From Bathymodiolus japonicus methanotrophic gill symbiont (GTDB lineage Bacteria > Pseudomonadota > Gammaproteobacteria > Methylococcales > Methylomonadaceae), in NCBI RefSeq assembly GCF_019721995.1, contig NZ_BLYC01000008.1:1-37500 (forward strand): DNA of 37,500 nt, read 5' to 3'. The stretch's first letter is position 1, and each line of letters begins with the position of its first letter. Below are positions 27,652-35,498 of this stretch, piece by piece. Made by a program: the position numbers and the translations under genes. The notes beneath the pieces are model-generated. The model searched no databases. It saw only the letters and a list, made by a program, of their open reading frames with translations, and had not been told where the DNA came from.

Positions 27652-29279
27652 AATGACTTTCCTTGTTGCTTATGCAGACAACTAGTGGCAATTAAATCAT
27701 GTAGATATTCTATACCTAAGTGGCGGCCTATCAGCACTAAAATATCCCCCTGGTAAAGGATGAAGCTGGAATCTGGGTTAAAGTAAAAGTGCTGATTACG
27801 CAGTTTATAGCGATTTCTGCGCCTGGCATGCACGGGGTTTTTACTGGCCACACCTATCAGCCGAGCCTTATATTGAGCGAAATTGGCTTGCTCTATAGAC
27901 TTGCCATCGAGAAAACAGCCGGAATGGACATTGAGTACTTCCATCTGTACGTCTTGCTGGCCATGAAGAATGCCATTGATGGCTTCAAATGCGACCGGGT
28001 GGCCAATATATTCGGCGGCTAAAAGTCCTGCAATAGTATAGGACTGTACAGTATAACTCGCGCCTGCCTGGTGCATTTTTTTTACATTATCTTCGTGACT
28101 GGCGCGGGCAATAATAGTAATATCCGGGTTTAAATAACGACTGGTCAGAGTAATATACACATTGGCAACATCATCGCCGGTAGCACATAAAATGGCTTTT
28201 GCACCCTGATTGATGCCCGCCTGTGTGAGTGTCGAGTTTTGCGTGGCATCGTCAAATAATGCGATATAACCTTGATGCTTGGCCAAAGCAATATGTTGTT
28301 CGTTATTATCAATGATTACAAAGCTTTGCTGGTCTTCTTGCAACTGACGCGCTATGTCTTGCCCAACACGGCCAAAGCCACAGACAATAGTTGAGTTGTC
28401 TAATTTTTCAATACTGGCTTTAACCCGGTCTTGCTGGAATTCATTCATTTTTTCGCTGAATGCGGCTACCATAATAGAGGTGAAAAAAGCCATCAGTCCC
28501 AAGCCAGAAATAATTAGCGCAGTGGTGACCAATCGTCCCCCTTGGGTGACAGGCGTTAAGTCACCATAACCGACAGTAGACATGGTGACTACCGCCCAGT
28601 AAAACGCATCATACAGATTATTGATCTGGCCACCCATTTTTTCATTTTCAAACATGTAGATCGCGGTACTTGCTATGAAAATTAAAAAGCCCATAAAAAT
28701 TGCCAGCATGCTCAGCTCAAAACGTTTATTTCTTAATACACCAGTGAACATTTGTATGCTTTGCGAATAGCGAAATAACTTAAGCAAGCGAAAAACCAGG
28801 AAAATACGTAAAATACGTAAAGGGCGGTAGCTAGGCAGGATGGCAAGCAGGTCTATAATAGCGCTGGGAGAAAAGATATAACTGAACTTTTCGGCAAGAA
28901 TTTCTCCAAGAACATTGTGTAAACGAAAGGGGGTACCCAGGTATTCGGAATTTTCATGCTGTTTGATAATCGCACTATGGATGTCAGAGTACACCCAGCC
29001 ACGTAACAGATATTCAATGATAAAAACAGTCACGACAAATCGTTCGAATATTGCCGCCCATTTAAATGTTTGATGCTCTACCTCATACAGCAACAGGGAT
29101 ATGCTACTAATCACCAGGCAAATCATAAAAATATCAAAATAAGACTTAAGGTTGCTCTGCGGGTTTTCTAATAAATCATAGAAAAACGCTTTGCAACGCT
29201 GATAACGCAAGGATGCTTTAAGGCTGTAGGCTATATAAAGTATTAAACGAGTATGCATAGTCGTATCTGTGAGTGTCAC
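27648..29279 (-). CDS. Voltage-gated-type K+ channel with RCK domain
   Basis: 543-residue ion channel. The N-terminal membrane domain has several helices, including an S4-like arginine/lysine helix (RPLRILRIFLVFRLLKLFR) and the K+ selectivity filter TVGYGD in the pore loop around residue 240. A cytoplasmic RCK_N domain follows (VCGFGRVGQDIARQLQ, then VIIDNN) and an RCK_C domain ends GDILVLIGRHLGI. Probably gates K+ flux in response to voltage and a bound ligand. First gene of the channel-RCK-dsbB group. Confidence 0.93.
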   Translation of the reverse strand: MTLTDTTMHTRLILYIAYSLKASLRYQRCKAFFYDLLENPQSNLKSYFDIFMICLVISSISLLLYEVEHQTFKWAAIFERFVVTVFIIEYLLRGWVYSDIHSAIIKQHENSEYLGTPFRLHNVLGEILAEKFSYIFSPSAIIDLLAILPSYRPLRILRIFLVFRLLKLFRYSQSIQMFTGVLRNKRFELSMLAIFMGFLIFIASTAIYMFENEKMGGQINNLYDAFYWAVVTMSTVGYGDLTPVTQGGRLVTTALIISGLGLMAFFTSIMVAAFSEKMNEFQQDRVKASIEKLDNSTIVCGFGRVGQDIARQLQEDQQSFVIIDNNEQHIALAKHQGYIALFDDATQNSTLTQAGINQGAKAILCATGDDVANVYITLTSRYLNPDITIIARASHEDNVKKMHQAGASYTVQSYTIAGLLAAEYIGHPVAFEAINGILHGQQDVQMEVLNVHSGCFLDGKSIEQANFAQYKARLIGVASKNPVHARRRNRYKLRNQHFYFNPDSSFILYQGDILVLIGRHLGIEYLHDLIATSCLHKQQGKSL

Positions 29280-29352
29280 TGCGTAAGGCCAAGTATAGCT
29301 CAGGGCTAAATGCTGGATAGAGACTGACGAATCAGTTTTCCCATTTGCTTAA

Positions 29353-29955
29353 TTATAAAAATTCCGCTAACTGGCGTAAGGCCTGGCCGCGGTGGCTTAA
29401 CTGGTTTTTTTGTTGTGCAGATAATTCAGCCGAACTACAGTTTTCGGCGGCTACCCAGAATGCTGGATCATAACCAAAGCCATTCGTGCCCTGAGCATGG
29501 TTTAAAATCCTGCCTTCCCAGACTCCCTGGCTAATGAGAGGCAGCGGGTCATCTGCATGACGTAACAGCACAATAACACAAACGAAGCGTGCGCTACGCT
29601 GTTCGTCAGGAATATCACTCATTTCATCCAGGAGTTTTTGCAGGTTTTGCTGATCGCTTGTCTGTGTTCCTGCATAGCGCGCAGAAATAACTCCGGGCGC
29701 GCCATTTAAAGCATCGACAACCAAGCCTGAATCGTCAGCAATAGCGGGTAGATTGCTATGTAAAGCCGCATTCCTGGCTTTAATAATTGCATTTTCTATA
29801 AAGGTGCTGCCTGTTTCTTCTGCTTCTTGTATATTAAATTGCTGCTGTGGGACAATAGAATAATCACCCAGGATAGCTTGAATTTCTTTTATTTTCCCCG
29901 CATTGCCACTAGCGAGGACAATTTTTTCTGGTTTATCTAAATTAGCAAGTGACAT
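29353..29955 (-). CDS. rdgB: XTP/dITP diphosphatase (RdgB/HAM1)
   Basis: Removes non-canonical purine triphosphates (dITP, XTP) from the nucleotide pool. About 200 residues from ATG at 29955; an in-frame TTG at 29967 is possible but less likely. Motifs: LASGNAGKIKEI, ADDSGLVVDALNGAPGVISARYAG (first and catalytic part), GFGYDPAFW and SHRGQALR. It follows rph in the same direction, a common pairing. Confidence 0.95.
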   Translation of the reverse strand: MSLANLDKPEKIVLASGNAGKIKEIQAILGDYSIVPQQQFNIQEAEETGSTFIENAIIKARNAALHSNLPAIADDSGLVVDALNGAPGVISARYAGTQTSDQQNLQKLLDEMSDIPDEQRSARFVCVIVLLRHADDPLPLISQGVWEGRILNHAQGTNGFGYDPAFWVAAENCSSAELSAQQKNQLSHRGQALRQLAEFL

Positions 29956-30052
29956 AGTATTTATCAATTAAGCCTAGAGGGTTACAGGCGAGTTGAATTA
30001 ATTATATATCGTATGCTACAAGCTGAGTGTGATTTTTAATCCTGTAGTTAAA

Positions 30053-30089
30053 AGCAGGCGTGCATTAGTCTCGACTATTGCACGCCCGC
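30053..30089 (-). terminator. Hairpin between rph and rdgB
   Basis: Nearly perfect stem GGCGTGCA / TGCACGCC with an inner TAGTC / GACTA and loop TC, in the 163-bp gap. Read on the minus strand it is followed by GCTTTTAAC, a weak T-run, so it may partly end rph transcription. Confidence 0.55.
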
Positions 30090-30130
30090 AAAACGAACGC
30101 TGTTTTATCTCTGTGTAGCAGATATTTTAA

Positions 30131-30853
30131 TTATGGGTGATTTTCTATGGCTTCTTCTTGCTTGCTTATTAAATCCGCGATACCGGATTTTGCCAGTGCT
30201 AACATGGCGTTTAATTCATCCTGACGGAATGCATGGCCTTCGGCAGTACCTTGAACTTCAATAAAAGCACTGGCATCATTCATCACTACATTCATATCGG
30301 TTTCTGCATTACTGTCTTCTTTATAATCCAGATCCAGTACCGGTATGCCCTTGTATATGCCTACAGAAACCGAGGCAACCTGACCGTGTAGTGGATTTTT
30401 AGTGATTTTCTTTTGCTTTAGCAGTTTTTGTATGGCAATAGACAGTGCAGCAAAGCCACCAGTAATAGATGCAGTCCGGGTGCCGCCATCGGCTTGTAAA
30501 ACATCACAGTCGATAGTAATGGTGCGCTCACCCAAAGCAGATAAATCAATGGCTGCACGTAGTGAACGGCCAATAAGGCGCTGAATTTCCTGGGTACGCC
30601 CCCCCTGTTTTCCCTGGCTGGCCTCACGACCCATACGCGTATGGGTCGAACGTGGCAGCATGCCGTACTCGGCAGTTACCCAGCCTTCACCTTTGCCTCT
30701 TAAAAAGCGTGGAACCCGGTTTTCTACGCTGGCGGTGCAAAGCACGCGTGTTTCGCCAAATTCAACTAATACCGATCCTTCGGCGTGCTTGGTATATCCG
30801 CAGGTAAAATTTACCTCTCTTAGTTGATCGGGTGCGCGTCCGCTAGGTCTCAT
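30131..30853 (-). CDS. rph: RNase PH
   Basis: Phosphorolytic 3'-5' exoribonuclease that trims tRNA 3' ends. 240 residues, the family's usual length. Starts [20 protein letters not shown]; phosphate-binding and active-site motifs [51 protein letters not shown] and [16 protein letters not shown] are all present. ATG start with only a weak purine-rich site. Confidence 0.97.
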   Translation of the reverse strand: MRPSGRAPDQLREVNFTCGYTKHAEGSVLVEFGETRVLCTASVENRVPRFLRGKGEGWVTAEYGMLPRSTHTRMGREASQGKQGGRTQEIQRLIGRSLRAAIDLSALGERTITIDCDVLQADGGTRTASITGGFAALSIAIQKLLKQKKITKNPLHGQVASVSVGIYKGIPVLDLDYKEDSNAETDMNVVMNDASAFIEVQGTAEGHAFRQDELNAMLALAKSGIADLISKQEEAIENHP

Positions 30854-31121
30854 TATCTATCTCTATAAAATTAAAAAGAGGTAGAGTATACCTGATTGTG
30901 TAAGCTAAGTATGGGCAGGACCTTAAATTTTTTAAGCAGGTGTTGTTACTATGACACTGCTGTTATCCTCGTCAGGTTCAACAGGGTAGTGCTTGTTAGT
31001 AATGATGAGGTACCATTGAAGTAAATTAACTCGTTTTCTTAACAACGCGCAAAGTCAAATGTAGTATTTGAGTCTGTCACGGCTTGAAGCGAATATACTT
31101 ACGATACGGCGAGCCGTATTT
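30854..31121. other. rph upstream region and hairpin
   Basis: 268 bp without a gene. Upstream sequence of rph at the left. A hairpin ATACGGC / GCCGTAT with loop GA (31104-31119) lies just past the end of the membrane-protein remnant. I see no clear promoter boxes that I would defend. Confidence 0.4.
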
Positions 31122-32109
31122 CTAGGTAAACGCCTCGGTGTAATAATGCATTAAGGAAAAATAGCCAATTAAGCCCACCGAAATCACCTGTCTAATTTCC
31201 ATGCCGAATAAATAATCAGTTAGTGCGTTAACCAGTTGATCGCCATATTCCTGTAACAGAAAGGTCAGAGCAAAGGAAAGTAAAGGCAATACAATAAATA
31301 CATTAAGTTTAATTTTCTCAGCCCAGCGATATAAAAAGTTCTGTGGATGCCCGGCATGTTTGTTTACATCATGCGTCACATAAAAAATATACGCTGTGGC
31401 ATCATGCACCAGGCGCGGAATTAAGATGGCCAGGAAGTAATATTGCTAGGTATAAAAATAAAAACTGCTGACGATCAACAAAGAATTCGCCCACATAAAT
31501 ATAGAACCGAACCGAGTCTTGACATATTGCTGACACCAGAAGGTGCTTAATAATAAGCAGATAACCAGCCGCCTGCCTAACCCATTCAGCTTGCTGCACG
31601 GTTAAGGTGTTTTTTAGAAAAATCCCCATATACACGCTAATCCCTGCAGCAATACTTAACCATAATAATAAATAAAATGCCCAGGCCGGTAATTGATAGA
31701 TGCCTCGCCCTACGCCATGCTGCTGTTTTAAGGCATGATAGACAGTCCATGAAGCCACCATAATATAAAGCACGTAATAGGACACTAGCTGAGTAGCTAT
31801 GGCAAAAGACACCATCAGCGCCAGAGTCATATACAAAATTTTTTTATGATAAAAAGCAAAATAGTCTTTATTACTGGTAATTAAAATCCCGCTGGCAAGA
31901 ATATGTGGTGTGCCAAATAACAGTTGAAATAAAATAAAGTGCCCCGGGCTAGTCGGTAAGGATTGCATTACCGCGCCACCAAACACATAGCTGTCTGTCA
32001 ATTGTAAAATCACGCATAAAGGGATAATCGCATACAGGCTCAGAAGCATCTTATAAGAAACGGCAAGCGGTGCATTGCCCTGAGTAGAACTGGCAGTAAG
32101 AGTGATCAT
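31122..32109 (-). pseudogene. Polytopic membrane protein, frameshifted
   Basis: A single gene in two frames. The first part (31402-32109, MITLTASSTQGN) has six or more hydrophobic segments and ends FLFLYLAIL in one frame; the continuation starts YFLAILIPRLVHDATAY in the next frame and runs to 31122. The shift lies near 31425-31445. Repeated histidines (FGTPHILASG, YHALKQQHG, HDATAYIFYVTHDVNKH) suggest metal binding or a redox role. I do not recognise the family. The frameshift could be a real mutation or a sequencing error. Confidence 0.7.
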
Positions 32110-32188
32110 AAGGACTTTTATTATTGTTATTATTTGTTGCTAACGTTACACTGTTTTGACTATAAAACTCAAGCCTCTCTCTGCTTTT

Positions 32189-32856
32189 ATGTCCTTTAGC
32201 CTGCACCCCATACTGAAAAAAGACTGTATCAAACTCGGCCGCCTGGAATTGTGCCATGTTTTACTAATGAATGATAGCCAGTTCCCCTGGCTGATACTGG
32301 TGCCCGAACGGAAAAATATTAGCGAAATACATCAGCTTACCGATGATGATCAACAGCAGTTAATGCTTGAATCCGGCTATATCGCAGAGCAACTGACTAT
32401 ATTATTCGAGGCAGATAAGATGAATATTGCAGCCCTTGGCAATATGGTGCCGCAACCGCTGTCAGCCCCGGACGGGCTGATAGTCTCCAGAAGGCGCAGG
32501 GAAATTTGCCAATCCGAAGTGCGCGATAGCGCGCGAGGGAGGCTAAAATTTTATCCCGAATAGCCGTAGAGCCATTTGTGGTAGCCATGACTGAGCTGCT
32601 TTGTGCTCAGTCTGTGGCGGACGCAGGGCGGCTGGAGCATCTCCTATTCGCTGCGTAGGTGAACGAATTACGGCGACAGGAGTCCCGGAATTTCGTGAGG
32701 TAGCATGGCGCGCCTGTGCATATTCATCATGTGGTTAGATATAAAACTGATAAAGCCTGGCCTGCACCAATCTGGGGGAAGTTTGATGCTCTGGCCTATA
32801 CAGATAAAGAACTTGATAGCTTGTTAGCAAGGCTAGCAAAACTACGCTTGCATTAA
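32189..32856 (+). pseudogene. HIT-family protein split by omega-B3
   Basis: Histidine-triad nucleotide-binding protein (hydrolase of AMP-linked compounds). Joining 32456 to 32717 restores one 135-residue frame: MSFSLHPILKKD, LILVPERKNISEIHQL, NMVPQ then LHIHHVVRYKTDKAWPAPIWGKF, and the end KLRLH. The active-site His triad straddles the insertion. As it stands the frame stops inside the element, giving a protein without the catalytic histidines. ATG 32189 fits the family start better than the TTG at 32156. Divergent from the membrane protein gene. Confidence 0.9.
32457..32716 (+). ncRNA. omega-B3, complete, inside HIT gene
   Basis: 260-bp subfamily B element, clean insertion between GCCGCAAC and TGCATATT, with no target duplication. 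Same strand as the host gene. Identical in outline to B1, B2 and B4. Confidence 0.82.
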
Positions 32857-32987
32857 TCCGTTTTAAGTATGTTAATGCCGCCTTTTGCTAGAAGAATAAG
32901 CTTTCCCAGTTAGTTTCTTGAAGAAAACCCAGATAAGAGCTGGCATGGTGCAAAAATAAGCCATGAATTATTGAAATGGCTTTCATT

Positions 32988-33115
32988 AGGCAGATGGAAA
33001 CACACATCATCCAAAACTGCTGGCCTTTTTATCCGTCTTCTGTGTTGTAGTAACTTTACGTGCCTGCTATGCGCCTGTTACTGCGTTTTGAATACGAACA
33101 AAAATCCTGCTCAAT
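32988..33115. repeat. Intergenic repeat E, copy 1
   Basis: About 128 bp similar to 34224-34350: both contain AGATGGAAAC, AAACTGCTGG or GAACTGCTGG, CTTTTT-TCCG, CTTCTG-GTTGTAG and GAATACGAA-AAAATCCTGC. In copy 2 the centre forms a stem GTAGAAAC / GTTTCTAC. Non-coding; the function is unknown. The 130 bp before it (32857-32987) contains nothing I can identify. Confidence 0.7.
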
Positions 33116-33117
33116 GA

Positions 33118-33173
33118 CTACGCTTAGGGTACGGGACCCACTCTATCGTCCCCTGAGCGTAGTCGAAGGGCAG
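33118..33173. repeat. REP-like palindrome upstream of GIY-YIG gene
   Basis: Imperfect hairpin: left arm GACTACGCTTAGGG, right arm CCCTGAGCGTAGTCGAAGGG, with a loop of about 20 bases. The right-arm sequence is the same class of interspersed palindrome as at 33489-33807. Confidence 0.7.
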
Positions 33174-33187
33174 GGCAGGAGAATAAT

Positions 33188-33783
33188 ATGAATGGCTATA
33201 TGTATATCTTAGAATGTTCCGATGGTAGCTACCACACAGGCAGTACCCAAAATATAGAGTTAAGGCTTACACAGCACCAAAATGGACAGGGCGCTAAATA
33301 TACGGGCATCAAATTGCCAGTGAAACGCGTCTTCCTGGAAGAGTTTGCTTGAATTGATAAGTCTTATTTTAGAGAAAAACAAGTACAAGGCTGGAGTCGA
33401 CAAAAGAAAGAAGCATTAATGACAAGTGATTGGCAGGCTTTGCATGATTTGGCGGTGTGTAGGAATGAGAGCCATTTTGCTGCTAGCTCCCTTCGCTGTC
33501 AGCCCCGGACGGGCTGATAGTCTCCAGAAGGCGCAGGGAAATTTGCCAATCCGAAGTGCGCGATAGCGCGCGAGGGAGGCTAAAATTTTATCCCGAATAG
33601 CCGTAGAGCCATTTGTGGTAGCCATGACTGAGCTGCCTTGTGCTCAGTCTGTGGCGGACGCAGGGCGGCTGGAGCATCTCCTATTCGCTGCGTAGGTGAA
33701 CGAATTACGGCGACAGGAGTCCCGGAATTTCGTGAGGTAGCATGGCGCGCCTGCGACTCCGCTCAGGGAACGGGAGCCGGTGA
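33188..33783 (+). pseudogene. GIY-YIG domain protein, in-frame stop and omega-B4 insertion
   Basis: Small GIY-YIG nuclease-like protein of the UvrC N-terminal type. MNGYMYILECSDGSYHTGSTQN shows the motif (the usual second tyrosine reads H), then KYTGIKLPVKRVFLEEF, a TGA at 33350, and the continuation IDKSYFREKQVQGWSRQKKEALM in the same frame. The catalytic Arg region is present. Without omega-B4 the frame would continue SLRLRSGNGSR to a stop at 33781, inside the downstream palindrome. Two separate lesions make it inactive. Such ORFs ending in palindromes are common; their role is unknown. Confidence 0.8.
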
Positions 33784-33807
33784 CGTTCCCTGAGCGGAGT
33801 CGAAGGG
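33489..33807. repeat. Perfect 24-bp palindrome split by omega-B4
   Basis: Left arm CCCTT (33489-33493) plus CGACTCCGCTCAGGGAACG (33754-33772), loop GGAGCCGGTGA, right arm CGTTCCCTGAGCGGAGTCGAAGGG (33784-33807). The arms pair perfectly once omega-B4 is removed, showing a clean insertion 5 bases into the left arm. Confidence 0.88.
33494..33753 (+). ncRNA. omega-B4, complete, in palindrome
   Basis: 260-bp subfamily B element with a single loop change (GCTGCCTTGTGC against GCTGCTTTGTGC) that leaves the GACTGAGC/GCTCAGTC stem intact. Inserted between CCCTT and CGACTCC with no duplication. Confidence 0.8.
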
Positions 33808-33875
33808 TAAATCTTGACTAAAACGCTAGGTAAAGTCATAATCAAAAGCTAACAAATATTTAATGGTTTAATTAT

Positions 33876-34208
33876 ATGGCAGATCCAATTATTTTTTCTG
33901 ATAGTGCGGCGAAAAAAGTAGGCAGTTTAATTGCTGAAGAGGGCAATGATAACTTGAAATTACGCGTGTATATTTCAGGTGGTGGTTGCTCAGGATTTCA
34001 GTATGGCTTTACTTTTGATGAAGAAGTGGCAGACGATGATACGCAGGTAGAAAATGGCGGTGTGACTGTTTTAGTTGATGCGATGAGTATTCAATACCTG
34101 AACGGTGCCGAAATAGATTATAAAGAAGATTTATCCGGTGCACAGTTTGTTATTCGTAATCCTAATGCGTCTACTACGTGTGGGTGCGGGTCTTCATTTT
34201 CAGTTTAA
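33876..34208 (+). CDS. erpA: ErpA, essential A-type Fe-S carrier
   Basis: Delivers Fe-S clusters to apoproteins such as those of isoprenoid synthesis. 110 residues with the three ligand cysteines C38 ([11 protein letters not shown]), C102 and C104 ([11 protein letters not shown]). The start [15 protein letters not shown] and the FTFDEE region fit ErpA rather than IscA. Its position before anmK, the M23 peptidase gene and tyrS is conserved in many gammaproteobacteria. Confidence 0.94.
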   Translation: MADPIIFSDSAAKKVGSLIAEEGNDNLKLRVYISGGGCSGFQYGFTFDEEVADDDTQVENGGVTVLVDAMSIQYLNGAEIDYKEDLSGAQFVIRNPNASTTCGCGSSFSV

Positions 34209-34223
34209 TATGTTTCACGTAGC

Positions 34224-34350
34224 TTAGGGAGATGGAAACAAAAATTTATCCAGAACTGCTGGTCTTTTTGTCCGCCTTCTGCGTTGTAGAAACTGTTACG
34301 TAGCTGGCTATGTGTCGTTTCTACGCCGTGAATACGAATAAAAATCCTGC
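34224..34350. repeat. Intergenic repeat E, copy 2
   Basis: Second copy of the repeat at 32988-33115, between the convergent erpA and anmK. The stem GTAGAAAC / GTTTCTAC is about 25 bases apart and may act as a terminator or RNA structure. Confidence 0.68.
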
Positions 34351-34382
34351 ACCAGATTGCTCAACTTATTCTGTGCGCGTTC

Positions 34383-35498
34383 CTAAGCCTGATATATTCC
34401 ACCTAAAATAACCGCTTGTTTTGCTCCTGTTGTTGCGGGTAAATTCCCAGTTGAACCTTCTAATGTACGCTTTGCCAGCCATGCAAATGCCATGGCCTCT
34501 ACTTGGTCAGGATGTACGCCTTGAGTTTCTGTTGATGCGATAGGCATGTTGAGTAAGGACGCCAGGGCTAGGTGGAGGGTTTTATTATGTGTGCCGCCGC
34601 CACAAAGCAATACCTGCTCTGTTTTAGGCGCATAAGCTTGTATCGCTTCGGAAATAGTCTCTGCAGTCAATTGGCATAAGGTATGTTGCACGTCTTGCGC
34701 AAGGTAGGCAGTTGTCTGTTTAGCAAGTATTGTTGTTAGCCATTTAGGCGAAAAATATTCAGTACCTGTGCTCTTAGGAGCTGGTTGTGAGAAGTAAGGA
34801 TCTTCTTTCAATCGCTTTAGCAGTTCGGATTGCATCTTCCCTGTAGCAGCCCATTCACCATTATTATCATAAGCATTGCCTCGATGTTTTGCGATCCAGT
34901 AATCCATTAATGTATTCCCGGGGCCTGTATCAAAGCCAAGTATGGCCGCCTGCGTATCTTTGGGCAGAATGCTGAGGTTAGCAATGCCACCGATATTAAC
35001 AATCACTCTGTTTTCTTGATTAGTCTGAAATATTGCCTGATGAAATGCCGAGACTAATGGCGCGCCCTGACCGCCTGCAGCAATATCGCGGCGTCGAAAG
35101 TCAGCAATAGTGATGGTCCCTGTTTTCTGGCTGATAATATTGGGATCACCACTTTGTATGGTAAAAGGGTGTTTTGCATTCGGCGAGTGATACAATGTTT
35201 GCCCGTGATTGCCAATCGCTTTTATATCTTTTGCATTCAATCCTGCCTCACTTATTAAATGTAGACAAGCTTCTGCATATAACAGCCCAAGTCGGGTGTC
35301 TAGTGTTCCATAATCACTTAAGGAAACTGACTCGTGATTAATGCAAAGGTTATGAATTTCTTGCTTAATTTGCAGCGAGTATGGCTGGTAATAATAATCA
35401 ATGACCCGTGGGTGTGGGCCAGAAAAATCAAAAATCCCCGCGTCAATACCATCGACACTAGTGCCGGACATAAGTCCTATATAGTACTCTTTGCTCAC
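34383..35498 (-). CDS. anmK: Anhydro-N-acetylmuramic acid kinase
   Basis: Phosphorylates 1,6-anhydroMurNAc released in cell-wall turnover, returning it to MurNAc-6-phosphate. 371 residues, typical length. Motifs: GLMSGTSVDGIDAG at the N-terminus, GNHGQTLYH, GQGAPLVSAFH, NIGGIANLS, GFDTGPGN (substrate and phosphate site) and LLCGGGTHN. The start overlaps the stop of the M23 peptidase gene by 4 bp, so cell-wall cutting and recycling are coupled in one operon. Confidence 0.96.
   Translation of the reverse strand: MSKEYYIGLMSGTSVDGIDAGIFDFSGPHPRVIDYYYQPYSLQIKQEIHNLCINHESVSLSDYGTLDTRLGLLYAEACLHLISEAGLNAKDIKAIGNHGQTLYHSPNAKHPFTIQSGDPNIISQKTGTITIADFRRRDIAAGGQGAPLVSAFHQAIFQTNQENRVIVNIGGIANLSILPKDTQAAILGFDTGPGNTLMDYWIAKHRGNAYDNNGEWAATGKMQSELLKRLKEDPYFSQPAPKSTGTEYFSPKWLTTILAKQTTAYLAQDVQHTLCQLTAETISEAIQAYAPKTEQVLLCGGGTHNKTLHLALASLLNMPIASTETQGVHPDQVEAMAFAWLAKRTLEGSTGNLPATTGAKQAVILGGIYQA

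Noticed and set aside
32457-32716. Group I or group II self-splicing intron
   Set aside because: Clean removal restores a frame, but I see no group II domain V-like hairpin near the 3' end, no GUGYG start, and no group I core or intron ORF. The core looks like HEARO instead. Kept as a test, not a claim.
8301-33753. CRISPR array or integron attC array
   Set aside because: The repeats are dispersed, 260-295 bp long, lie in different host sequences and have no regular spacers or integrase.
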